DNA of 55,366 bases, from the NCBI GenBank assembly GCA_000242235.1, contig JH590861.1:1-55366 (forward strand), written 5' to 3'. The position numbers and the translations under genes are program-made. Positions 1 to 8,044 of this stretch are shown here, piece after piece. The stretch's first letter is position 1. The number at the start of each line of letters is the position of its first letter. Source of the stretch: Stomatobaculum longum. GTDB lineage: Bacteria > Bacillota > Clostridia > Lachnospirales > Lachnospiraceae. The notes beneath the pieces were generated by a model. That model was not told the DNA's origin, searched no databases, and worked only from the letters and a program-made list of their open reading frames with translations.

Positions 1-2330
<2,330 letters not shown>

Positions 2331-2393
2331 AGGGTTTGGGAAAAGAGATGAATAGATAAAGAATTCTGTGTGCGATTTTCAGGGTGTGAATAT

Positions 2394-2466
2394 GCGATAG
2401 TGGCGTAGTTGGTAACGCGCGACCTTGCCAAGGTCGAGACCGCGGGTTCGAGTCCCGTCTATCGCT
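2394..2466 (+). tRNA. tRNA-Gly (GCC)
   Basis: Full cloverleaf of 73 bases: acceptor GCGATAG pairs with CTATCGC, D arm GCGT/ACGC, anticodon stem CGACC/GGTCG with loop TTGCCAA (anticodon GCC), and T arm with TTCGAGT. The discriminator base is T and CCA is not encoded. It lies 64 bases after the 23S end, where a 5S gene would normally be expected, so it is probably cotranscribed with the rRNA operon. Confidence 0.97.
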
Positions 2467-2471
2467 CTCTG

Positions 2472-2503
2472 AAAAAGCGCCCTGCGGAAGCAGAGCGTTT
2501 TTC
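2472..2503 (+). terminator. Rho-independent terminator of the rRNA/tRNA-Gly transcript
   Basis: Stem of AAAAGCGC and CTGC closing on a GGAA tetraloop, with GCAG and GCGTTTTT on the other arm (one C/A mismatch, one G-U pair), ending in a T-run. It sits 5 bases after tRNA-Gly. Confidence 0.7.
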
Positions 2504-2636
2504 TGATTTGAATCAAAATCGGTTAAGCGGATTTGTCGCATGAACGCCTATGATATACAGTGCCTTTTTCGGAGGCAGTGATTTCACAGCGACCAAAGTT
2601 TTGTCACTTGAAGAAGGATTATTTTTCGGGGGGGCT

Positions 2637-3137
2637 ATGAATATAGTAACATATGTGGTATCGCTGCTCACATTTTATCTCAAGGGAGAGATTAGAAGTG
2701 AGCAGAATTTTGTCGTGTTTCAGGAGCCGAATACCGTTTTGGGCTTGATTCCGCTGGGCAAGCACACGGACAGAATACCGGTGCATCAGATTGCGGCTGT
2801 GTCTACGAATTTCCGGTTGAAACTCGGAAAGTTAGTTTGCGGCATCCTGGCGTTTCTTTTCGGGTTTGGCCTATTCGGCCAGCCCGGCACTTTTCTTCCG
2901 GGACTGATTATCTTAATTCTTGCCGTCAACTGGATTCTCGATGCATTTGAGATTGATTTAACGCTTATCACTACATCCGGCGCAGTGAAACGAATCGATT
3001 TCTTTATCTTTGACAAAGAAAAGGCGGTTCTTGCCGAGCAACAGATTCATGCGATGATTTCGAATCGCATGTCAGACACCAATGTTCGGGAACAAACGGA
3101 CCGGGTTGTCGATGCAATCAATCGAAAAGGTCTGTGA
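2637..3137 (+). CDS. Uncharacterised small membrane protein
   Basis: 166 aa if translated from the ATG at 2637, which has a G-rich stretch just upstream. An in-frame ATG at 2550 has no ribosome-binding site and would add 29 residues. The protein has a hydrophobic N-terminal stretch (VTYVVSLLTFYL), then a basic soluble piece, a strong central hydrophobic hairpin of roughly residues 65-95 (two short membrane segments around a Gly/Pro turn), and a soluble C-terminal tail rich in charged residues. The arrangement recalls membrane-anchored PH-like proteins, but I do not recognise the family. It stands alone between two terminators. Lower GC and weak initiation signals make it an accessory gene, possibly acquired. 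Confidence 0.6.
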   Translation: MNIVTYVVSLLTFYLKGEIRSEQNFVVFQEPNTVLGLIPLGKHTDRIPVHQIAAVSTNFRLKLGKLVCGILAFLFGFGLFGQPGTFLPGLIILILAVNWILDAFEIDLTLITTSGAVKRIDFFIFDKEKAVLAEQQIHAMISNRMSDTNVREQTDRVVDAINRKGL

Positions 3138-3150
3138 TGTAAAAAATAAA

Positions 3151-3183
3151 AAAGAACTCCCCTGCGCGGGGAGTTCTTTTTTT
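3151..3183 (+). terminator. Rho-independent terminator
   Basis: Stem AAGAACTCCCC / GGGGAGTTCTT around TGCGC, followed by a run of T; preceded by an A-run, so it could work in both directions. It closes the small membrane-protein gene. Confidence 0.92.
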
Positions 3184-3749
3184 GCGCAAAGCGGAGAGCT
3201 CTGTCATACCGAAAAGCGAAAGTAGCAACCGGGTCATTCCGACTGCTGCGATTCGCACATAATCAGCGGGATAAAAGATGACGGAATATAACTATGCGTA
3301 TCGATTTGCGAATATACATAGCTGTGTTTTTTTTGCGGACAGGATTCTTCGGTGTTCTGCTTTTTTCAGGATCAAAAGACCACCTGCCGGAAAAGCACAA
3401 AGAAAACCGGCAAGATGTGGTGACGCATTATGATTGGAACCGATTACGGATGTCTGATATGTCTTCGACACGAAACTTTTACGCGGCCTGTCCCGTAGAG
3501 TCAGAATTGGATACCGCGAAATAGCAGCAGATTATAATTGTTAGGAAGATGTCCACCCGGTCAGAAAGGATAGCGCCATTGCAGAGTTTCAGGAGAGGTG
3601 AACTTGACGAATCCCGCTTTGATTGTTGTGCGCAGTCGTACGACTTTTGCTATAATCTTAAGAAGAGAATTGCTTCTGCTTGCGAAAGCGCTTCGACGAA
3701 GAAGGCAAGAAAAAGTATATTGGTGAAAACAGAAAGGAAATGCGTTCGT
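3184..3749. other. Long gene-poor stretch, possibly decayed DNA
   Basis: 566 bases with no convincing gene. A 76-codon frame at 3294-3524 (+) begins with a hydrophobic segment (IYIAVFFLRTGFFGVLLFSG) but lacks a good ribosome-binding site, has no recognisable family and is less GC-rich than its neighbours; it is either a degraded gene or chance. The last 100 bases carry the promoter and 5' leader of the phosphohexomutase gene. Confidence 0.5.
3648..3656 (+). promoter_or_regulatory. Extended -10 promoter of the phosphohexomutase gene
   Basis: TGCTATAAT is a perfect extended -10 element. There is no good -35 at 17 bases (TTGTGC lies 19 bases away). A start near 3663 gives a leader of about 87 bases and argues against the in-frame upstream start codon at 3549. 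Confidence 0.65.
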
Positions 3750-5246
3750 ATGGAGAGAGAAGAACTGAAACTCGAGGATTTTTTGCGCGTCAAGAACGGA
3801 AACGATGTGCGCGGCACGGTGATTGAGACTGCGGACGAGGAGATTACGTTGACCCCGGAGATGGTCAAGTGCATCGCTGCGGCCTTTGCCGACTATCTCT
3901 CGGATGATCCGGATATGGATCGGGAGACACTCCGGATTGCCGTCGGGCACGACAGCCGTGTCTCCGCGGAGATGATGGAAGAAGCCTGCTTGGAAGGACT
4001 CAGAGGCGTACAGAGAAGCCGCTGCGGGCTCATCACGACACCGGCCATGTTCCAGTCGACCATACTGGACGAGGCCTCGTTCGACGGTGCCATCATGCTG
4101 ACGGCAAGTCACCTCCCCTACCAGCGGAACGGCATGAAGTTCTTCACGGTCGGAGGCGCGCTCTCCGGAAAGGAGCTCGACGGCATTTTGCGGCGCGCCT
4201 ATGAGATTTATGCGCCTGCCTCCGACTTTCCGCTTCGCAGCATCTATGCGGCCCATATGCGCGACATTATCTGCGAAGAGGCGGGCGGCGAGAAGGGCGA
4301 CAAAGTGCTCGAAGGCTTGAAGATTGCGGTTGATGCCGGCAACGGTGCAGCCGGTTTCTTTGCGACCGAGATTCTCGAGCCGCTCGGCGCGGATGTGAGC
4401 GGCAGTGTGTTTCTTGCGCCGAACGGAAATTTCCCGAACCATGTGCCGAATCCCGAGGACAAGCGTGCCATGGACGCGGCAAAGCGCGCGGTACAGGCCT
4501 CGGGTTCGGACCTCGGCGTGATTTTTGACTGTGACGGCGACAGAGCTGCCGTGGTCTTTTCGGACGGCACGGAGGTAAACCGAAACAAGCTGATTGCACT
4601 GCTCGCTGCGATTGAAGCCGAGACTCACCCGCACGCGGTCATTGTGACCGATTCGGTGACCTCGGACGGCCTGACGCGCTTCCTCGAGGGGACGCTCGGG
4701 CTCCGGCATTTCCGCTATCGCCGAGGCTATAAGAACGTGATTGACAAGGGCTTCGAGCTCACGATGAACGGCGAGGACTGCCCGCTCGCCATTGAGACTT
4801 CCGGTCACGGTGCTTTCGAGGAAAATCATTTTTCGGATGATGGCGCCTACATTGCGGCCAAGATCATCGGCCGTCTTGCCCTTCTCCGGAAGAAGGGGCA
4901 GCGAATCGAGGACATGATTGCGGAGCTGCAGAATCCGGCGGAAGAAGAGGAGCGGCGCTTCCAGATACTCGATCCGGATTTCAAGACTTACGGCGCGGAA
5001 GTGCTCGCGCGTTTCCGGGACTATGTCGCGAAGGATGCGCGCTTTGCCATAGTCGAGCCGAATTACGAGGGTGTCCGCGTGAGCTGCAATGACAGCGCCG
5101 CAACCGGCTGGATTCTGCTCCGGCAGTCGCTGCACGATCCGGTGTTGCCGATGAACCTCGAGGCGGAAAACGCAGGCGGCGTCGCAGAGCTCTGGGCGCG
5201 CGTTGCACCGTTCTTTGCGGCCGATGACAAACTTGTGCAAAAATAA
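3750..5246 (+). CDS. Phosphoglucomutase/phosphomannomutase family protein
   Basis: 498 aa phosphohexomutase of the alpha-D-phosphohexomutase superfamily, which interconverts hexose 1- and 6-phosphates through a phosphoserine and feeds sugar-nucleotide and wall-polymer synthesis in the cytoplasm. Motifs appear in the family order: TASH with the phosphorylated Ser near residue 119, the metal loop DCDGDRA near 260, and the sugar-binding segment ETSGHGAFEENHF near 350; the C-terminal phosphate-binding domain follows. The frame is open upstream to 3549, but the extended -10 promoter at 3648 and the AAAGGAAA before the ATG support 3750. The substrate (glucose or mannose) cannot be told from the sequence. 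Monocistronic. Confidence 0.9.
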   Translation: MEREELKLEDFLRVKNGNDVRGTVIETADEEITLTPEMVKCIAAAFADYLSDDPDMDRETLRIAVGHDSRVSAEMMEEACLEGLRGVQRSRCGLITTPAMFQSTILDEASFDGAIMLTASHLPYQRNGMKFFTVGGALSGKELDGILRRAYEIYAPASDFPLRSIYAAHMRDIICEEAGGEKGDKVLEGLKIAVDAGNGAAGFFATEILEPLGADVSGSVFLAPNGNFPNHVPNPEDKRAMDAAKRAVQASGSDLGVIFDCDGDRAAVVFSDGTEVNRNKLIALLAAIEAETHPHAVIVTDSVTSDGLTRFLEGTLGLRHFRYRRGYKNVIDKGFELTMNGEDCPLAIETSGHGAFEENHFSDDGAYIAAKIIGRLALLRKKGQRIEDMIAELQNPAEEEERRFQILDPDFKTYGAEVLARFRDYVAKDARFAIVEPNYEGVRVSCNDSAATGWILLRQSLHDPVLPMNLEAENAGGVAELWARVAPFFAADDKLVQK

Positions 5247-5258
5247 AATGAAAAATGC

Positions 5259-5286
5259 TTGACCTGCAAAAGAATTATGCTATACT
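5259..5286 (+). promoter_or_regulatory. Promoter of the iron-locus DUF2325 transcript
   Basis: TTGACC, 16-base spacer, TATACT, with TGC directly before the -10 (extended). The predicted start lies at about 5293, on top of the TTAG/CTAA box. A second, poorer TTGACA at 5356-5361 could belong to a nearer promoter, but its -10 is weak. Confidence 0.75.
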
Positions 5287-5291
5287 AACTT

Positions 5292-5305
5292 TTAGTTGAG
5301 GCTAA
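5292..5305 (+). promoter_or_regulatory. Candidate DtxR/IdeR-type iron box
   Basis: TTAG, six bases, CTAA. Extended to 19 bases it agrees with the DtxR/IdeR consensus TTAGGTTAGSCTAACCTAA at 14 positions by eye. It sits at the predicted transcription start of a locus of iron and flavodoxin genes, where a bound repressor would block initiation. Whether this organism has a matching regulator cannot be seen in the window. Confidence 0.45.
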
Positions 5306-5329
5306 TCTTTGCTAGCAAATAAAAACCTG

Positions 5330-5351
5330 GAGCCCGCAGCAATGCGGGCTC
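5330..5351 (+). other. Hairpin in the DUF2325 leader
   Basis: Perfect 9-bp stem GAGCCCGCA / TGCGGGCTC with a GCAA tetraloop, in the 5' untranslated region. The tail (TTCCTTG) is not a proper T-run, so it is more likely a leader structure or weak terminator than a full terminator. Confidence 0.55.
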
Positions 5352-5408
5352 TTCCTTGACACGGCAGTTAGTTGCGACAATACACGCGAAACCGGAAGGA
5401 GCGGGCTC

Positions 5409-5687
5409 ATGAACGTAGTGATCATCGGCGGAAACGAGTGTATGGAGCGCCAGTATTGCGATCTCTGTACCAAGCACGGATGTAAGGCAAAGGTCTTTTG
5501 CAAATTTAAGAACGGCATGCGGGACAGAATCGGTAAGCCCGATCTCATGATTCTGTTCACCCACACGGTTTCGCATAAGATGGTGCAATACGCGCTGAAC
5601 TCCGCGGGCGAAGACACCTGTGTAGTGCGCTCGCACACGAGTTCCATGTCCTCTCTGAAGGGCATCCTCGCAGAACACACGGCATAA
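5409..5687 (+). CDS. DUF2325 domain protein
   Basis: 92 aa, the size and sequence pattern of the DUF2325 family: a small Rossmann-like fold beginning MNVVIIGGNECM, with a central block PDLMILFTHTVSHKM and a C-terminal SSMSSLKGIL. Function unknown. It has several Cys and His residues (CDLC near 17-20, C26, C32), compatible with metal or redox chemistry. A good ribosome-binding site (GGAAGGAG) precedes the ATG. It is the first gene after the candidate iron box, and the DUF3793 gene starts 4 bases after its stop, implying translational coupling. In this context it is likely made under iron limitation, which is an inference. Confidence 0.8.
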   Translation: MNVVIIGGNECMERQYCDLCTKHGCKAKVFCKFKNGMRDRIGKPDLMILFTHTVSHKMVQYALNSAGEDTCVVRSHTSSMSSLKGILAEHTA

Positions 5688-5691
5688 GACC

Positions 5692-6294
5692 ATGTCGGAT
5701 GCATTTCTGGTCGAACACTGTGCGCCGACTTTCGCCGGCCTTAAGACGGGAAATCTGTTTCGCATATCGTATGCGGACATCGAGGCGTTCCGCGAGGAGC
5801 TCCGTGAATTGAACGGCATTTTAAAGAAGAAAGGACTTCGTGCAGTGCCGGTGCGCATGACGGCGGAATTTGCTCTCGTCTATCTGTATCGGCCGGATTT
5901 CTTAAAGAGAGATCTCGGCAGCGAAGAGGCAACACGTCTTCTCAAATCTCTCGGTTATGAGCCGCAGAGTGTGAACCGCTCGGTTGCCTTCCTTGCGCGG
6001 ATGATGCGGGAAAAGGAGGCGTTTCCGCATGAAGTAGGCCTCTTCCTCGGCTATCCGCCGGAGGATGTTCTCAGCTTCATGAAGAGCAGCCGCGAGGGCG
6101 TGAAGTGTGTCGGCTGTTGGAAGGTATACGGCGACGAAGCGAGAGCACGGGCTGCTTTCTGGCGCTTTCAGCGCTGCCGGGAAGTGTTTGAGGAAAATGT
6201 GCAGCGCGGGCGGAAACTGGAAGCACTGATTGTCCGCTGCACAGCAAAGAGACAGGAAAATTACAGAACTTCGGGCGGCGAGAAAATCGCGTAA
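5692..6294 (+). CDS. DUF3793 family protein
   Basis: 200 aa cytoplasmic protein of the DUF3793 family, found mainly in Clostridia and commonly near flavodoxins; no biochemical role is established. Recognisable features are the N-terminal HCAPTFAGLKTGNLF, the RPDFLKRDL segment near residue 68, and the Gly/Pro motif HEVGLFLGYPPEDVLSF near 116, followed by CVGCWKVYGD. No membrane segments or signal. Its start lies 4 bases after DUF2325, with no strong ribosome-binding site of its own, so translation is probably coupled. A flavodoxin gene follows after 57 bases. The position implies a role in iron- or flavodoxin-dependent metabolism. Confidence 0.85.
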   Translation: MSDAFLVEHCAPTFAGLKTGNLFRISYADIEAFREELRELNGILKKKGLRAVPVRMTAEFALVYLYRPDFLKRDLGSEEATRLLKSLGYEPQSVNRSVAFLARMMREKEAFPHEVGLFLGYPPEDVLSFMKSSREGVKCVGCWKVYGDEARARAAFWRFQRCREVFEENVQRGRKLEALIVRCTAKRQENYRTSGGEKIA

Positions 6295-6351
6295 GTCCTA
6301 TGCGCTCCGCAGACGGCGGAGAAAAATTCACAGAAAAAGGAGACTATCGAA

Positions 6352-6774
6352 ATGAGCAAGGTCGCAGTGGTATTTTGGAGCGGAACCGGCAACACGCAGG
6401 CTATGGCAGAGGCTGTCGCCGAGGGTGCAAGAACCAAAGGCGCAGAGGTCACGGTGCTCGGCCCGAGCGAGTTCGGCGCAGACCAGGTCGCGCTCTACGA
6501 TGCAATCGCATTCGGCTGCCCCTCGATGGGCGCAGAGGTCCTCGAGGAAGAGGAATTCGAGCCGATGTTCGCTTCGGTCGAAGGCGCATTGCACGGCAAG
6601 AAGATTGCCCTCTTTGGCTCTTGGGGCTGGGGCGGCGGTGCCTGGATGAACGACTGGGAGGCGAGATGCAATGACGCAGGCGTTCTGATGCAGCACGCAC
6701 CGGTTATCTGCCAGGAAGCACCGGATGATGCGGCGCTCGCAGAGTGCAGAGAGCTCGGCGCATCCTTGGTCTGA
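6352..6774 (+). CDS. Flavodoxin (short-chain type), copy 1
   Basis: 140 aa FMN-binding electron carrier that replaces ferredoxin when iron is short. The phosphate loop SGTGNTQ lies at residues 10-16, the first FMN loop is GCPSMGAE near 55-62, and the second is GSWGWGGG near 88-95. Ribosome-binding site AAAAAGGAG precedes the ATG. It lies in the same direction after DUF3793 and before a strong terminator, so the three genes form one unit. Copy 2 (6945) is clearly paralogous but has four more residues in the first FMN loop. Cytoplasmic. Confidence 0.95.
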   Translation: MSKVAVVFWSGTGNTQAMAEAVAEGARTKGAEVTVLGPSEFGADQVALYDAIAFGCPSMGAEVLEEEEFEPMFASVEGALHGKKIALFGSWGWGGGAWMNDWEARCNDAGVLMQHAPVICQEAPDDAALAECRELGASLV

Positions 6775-6819
6775 ATTTCAACTGTTGCAAAAGACCCCTC
6801 CTTCCTTTTTTTGCACGGG

Positions 6820-6858
6820 AAACCGCGCTGCGGCGAAAGCCGCAGCGCGGTTTGCTTT
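6820..6858 (+). terminator. Rho-independent terminator after flavodoxin 1
   Basis: Perfect 15-bp stem AAACCGCGCTGCGGC / GCCGCAGCGCGGTTT with a GAAA tetraloop, then GCTTTTT. Confidence 0.95.
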
Positions 6859-6872
6859 TTCCGGCTTCGTCA

Positions 6873-6901
6873 TTGCGATGCCTTCTGTTGCGTGATAGAA
6901 T
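6873..6901 (+). promoter_or_regulatory. Promoter of flavodoxin 2
   Basis: TTGCGA, 17-base spacer, TAGAAT, located after the terminator of flavodoxin 1 and about 43 bases before the flavodoxin 2 start. The two flavodoxins therefore seem to be transcribed separately. Confidence 0.6.
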
Positions 6902-6944
6902 ATAACTGTAGTGCAGATAGCACGAGAAAAGAGAGGAGAAACCT

Positions 6945-7379
6945 ATGAGCAAGGTTGCAATTGTCTACTGGAGCGGTACGGGACACACGAAAAAGATGGC
7001 AGAGGCAGTGAAGGAAGGCGCAGAGAGCAAGGGCGCAGAGGTCACGCTGTTTGCACCGGCTGATTTTGACGGCGCAAAAGTGCAGCTTTTTGATGCGATT
7101 GCGTTCGGCTGCCCGGCGTACGGCGCGCAGATGGGCGCTGAGGTCCTCGAGGAGCTCGAGTTTCAGCCGATGTTCGATCGCGTGAAGGGCGCACTGGATG
7201 GCAAGAAGGTTGCACTCTTCGGTTCCTGGGGCTGGGGCAACGGCGCATGGATGAACGACTGGGTGGCAGCTTGCAAGGAGGCCGGTGTCCTCATGCAGCA
7301 TGAGCCGGTTATCTGTAAGGAAGAGCCGGATGAGGCGGCACTCAAAGCTTGCAAGGAGCTCGGCGCATCGCTTCTCTGA
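6945..7379 (+). CDS. Flavodoxin (short-chain type), copy 2
   Basis: 144 aa paralogue of the flavodoxin at 6352. The phosphate loop is SGTGHTK at residues 10-16. The first FMN loop reads GCPAYGAQMGAE, four residues longer than copy 1 and with a Tyr where FMN-stacking aromatics are often found; the second loop GSWGWGNG is conserved. It has its own promoter and terminator, with a GAGAGGAG ribosome-binding site. Separate promoters and a different FMN loop imply different expression or redox potential. A role as an alternative electron carrier under iron shortage is inferred from the flanking feo genes. Confidence 0.95.
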   Translation: MSKVAIVYWSGTGHTKKMAEAVKEGAESKGAEVTLFAPADFDGAKVQLFDAIAFGCPAYGAQMGAEVLEELEFQPMFDRVKGALDGKKVALFGSWGWGNGAWMNDWVAACKEAGVLMQHEPVICKEEPDEAALKACKELGASLL

Positions 7380-7403
7380 GCGTTCCGACAACGTTGACAT
7401 AGG

Positions 7404-7439
7404 ACGTTGAGATGTTTGAAGCATCTCAACGTTTTTTTT
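7404..7439 (+). terminator. Rho-independent terminator after flavodoxin 2
   Basis: Stem ACGTTGAGATG / CATCTCAACGT around a TTTGAAG loop, followed by eight T. A partial repeat of the left arm (AACGTTGACAT) lies just upstream at 7390-7400. Confidence 0.95.
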
Positions 7440-7470
7440 ATTGTCTTATGTCATTCTTTTCACAAAGAGA

Positions 7471-7499
7471 TTGACAAATCTAATTCATGAATTTAGAAT
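7471..7499 (+). promoter_or_regulatory. feoA-feoA-feoB promoter
   Basis: Near-consensus: TTGACA, 17-base spacer, TAGAAT. The spacer and -10 are occupied by a palindrome that would suit a repressor site. The leader to feoA is about 46 bases. Confidence 0.85.
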
Positions 7500-7505
7500 C
7501 ACTAA
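7480..7505 (+). promoter_or_regulatory. Candidate operator over the feo promoter
   Basis: CTAA at 7480-7483, the palindrome TTCATGAA at 7484-7491, TTAG at 7493-7496 and another CTAA at 7502-7505. The half-sites resemble those of the box at 5292, but the TTAG/CTAA gap here is 5 rather than 6, so it is not a standard DtxR/IdeR match. Overlap with the spacer and -10 is the main argument for a repressor site. Confidence 0.4.
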
Positions 7506-7552
7506 GATGTAAGAGATAGATTCTTCTAACAAAGGCCTTGAAGGAGGTTTGT

Positions 7553-7783
7553 ATGCTGCCCTTAGCTTTTACGAATGCCGGAGATTATGTTGAAGTGGTT
7601 CGAGTCGGCGGAAATGACGAGGCAAAACAACACTTGAGCGACCTTGGCTTTGTGCCCGGCGCCTATGTGACTGTCATTTCGGCGCACGGCGGTGATATCA
7701 TCGTCAATGTCAAGGATTCCAGACTCGCAATTACGCGGGAGATGGCGCAGAAGATTCAAGTGCAGCCTGCAGCGAAGAATTGA
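7553..7783 (+). CDS. feoA: FeoA family protein, first copy
   Basis: 76 aa SH3-like FeoA, a small cytosolic partner of the ferrous iron transporter FeoB. The fold signature is visible as HLSDLGFVPGAYVTVISAHGGDIIVNVKDSRLAITREMAQKI without reading it as one motif: a Leu-Gly-Phe/Pro-Gly turn near residues 31-36 and a conserved DSRLAI block near 58-63. AAGGAGG lies 5 bases before the ATG at 7553, preferred over the upstream in-frame TTG at 7538, which lies before that site. First gene of the feoA-feoA-feoB operon, with a second FeoA 20 bases downstream. Confidence 0.93.
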   Translation: MLPLAFTNAGDYVEVVRVGGNDEAKQHLSDLGFVPGAYVTVISAHGGDIIVNVKDSRLAITREMAQKIQVQPAAKN

Positions 7784-7803
7784 GTGCAGGAGAGGAGGCA
7801 GAG

Positions 7804-8025
7804 ATGAAGACACTGAAAGACGTTCCGGTCGGCGAGAGCAGCGTGGTCGTGAAGATTCACGGCGAGGGTGCGCTCAGACGACGCATTATGGACATGGGTA
7901 TCACGAAGGGCACGGAAATCTATGTCCGCAAGGTGGCCCCGCTCGGTGATCCGGTTGAGATCACGGTCAGAGGGTATGAGCTTTCGCTCCGCAAGGCGGA
8001 CGCTGAGATTCTGGAAATGCAGTAA
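7804..8025 (+). CDS. feoA: FeoA family protein, second copy
   Basis: 73 aa FeoA-type SH3-like domain: MKTLKDVPVGESSVVV start, the RRRIMDMGITKGTEI block near residues 22-36, and the Pro-rich strand VAPLGDPVEITVRGYELSLRK cut here only for reference to its DPVEI motif. GAGAGGAGG precedes the ATG; an in-frame GTG at 7780 overlaps the first feoA stop and is not needed. Two tandem feoA genes before feoB are common in Clostridia; they probably contact FeoB's cytosolic or membrane parts with different roles. It differs a lot from copy 1, so the pair is old. Confidence 0.93.
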   Translation: MKTLKDVPVGESSVVVKIHGEGALRRRIMDMGITKGTEIYVRKVAPLGDPVEITVRGYELSLRKADAEILEMQ

Positions 8026-8044
8026 GGAAAGAAGGGGGATTTAG

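Noticed and set aside
3561-5240. 559-codon minus-strand frame antisense to the phosphohexomutase
   Set aside because: GC-rich codon bias of the real gene leaves the antisense frame open; no family signature or ribosome-binding site.
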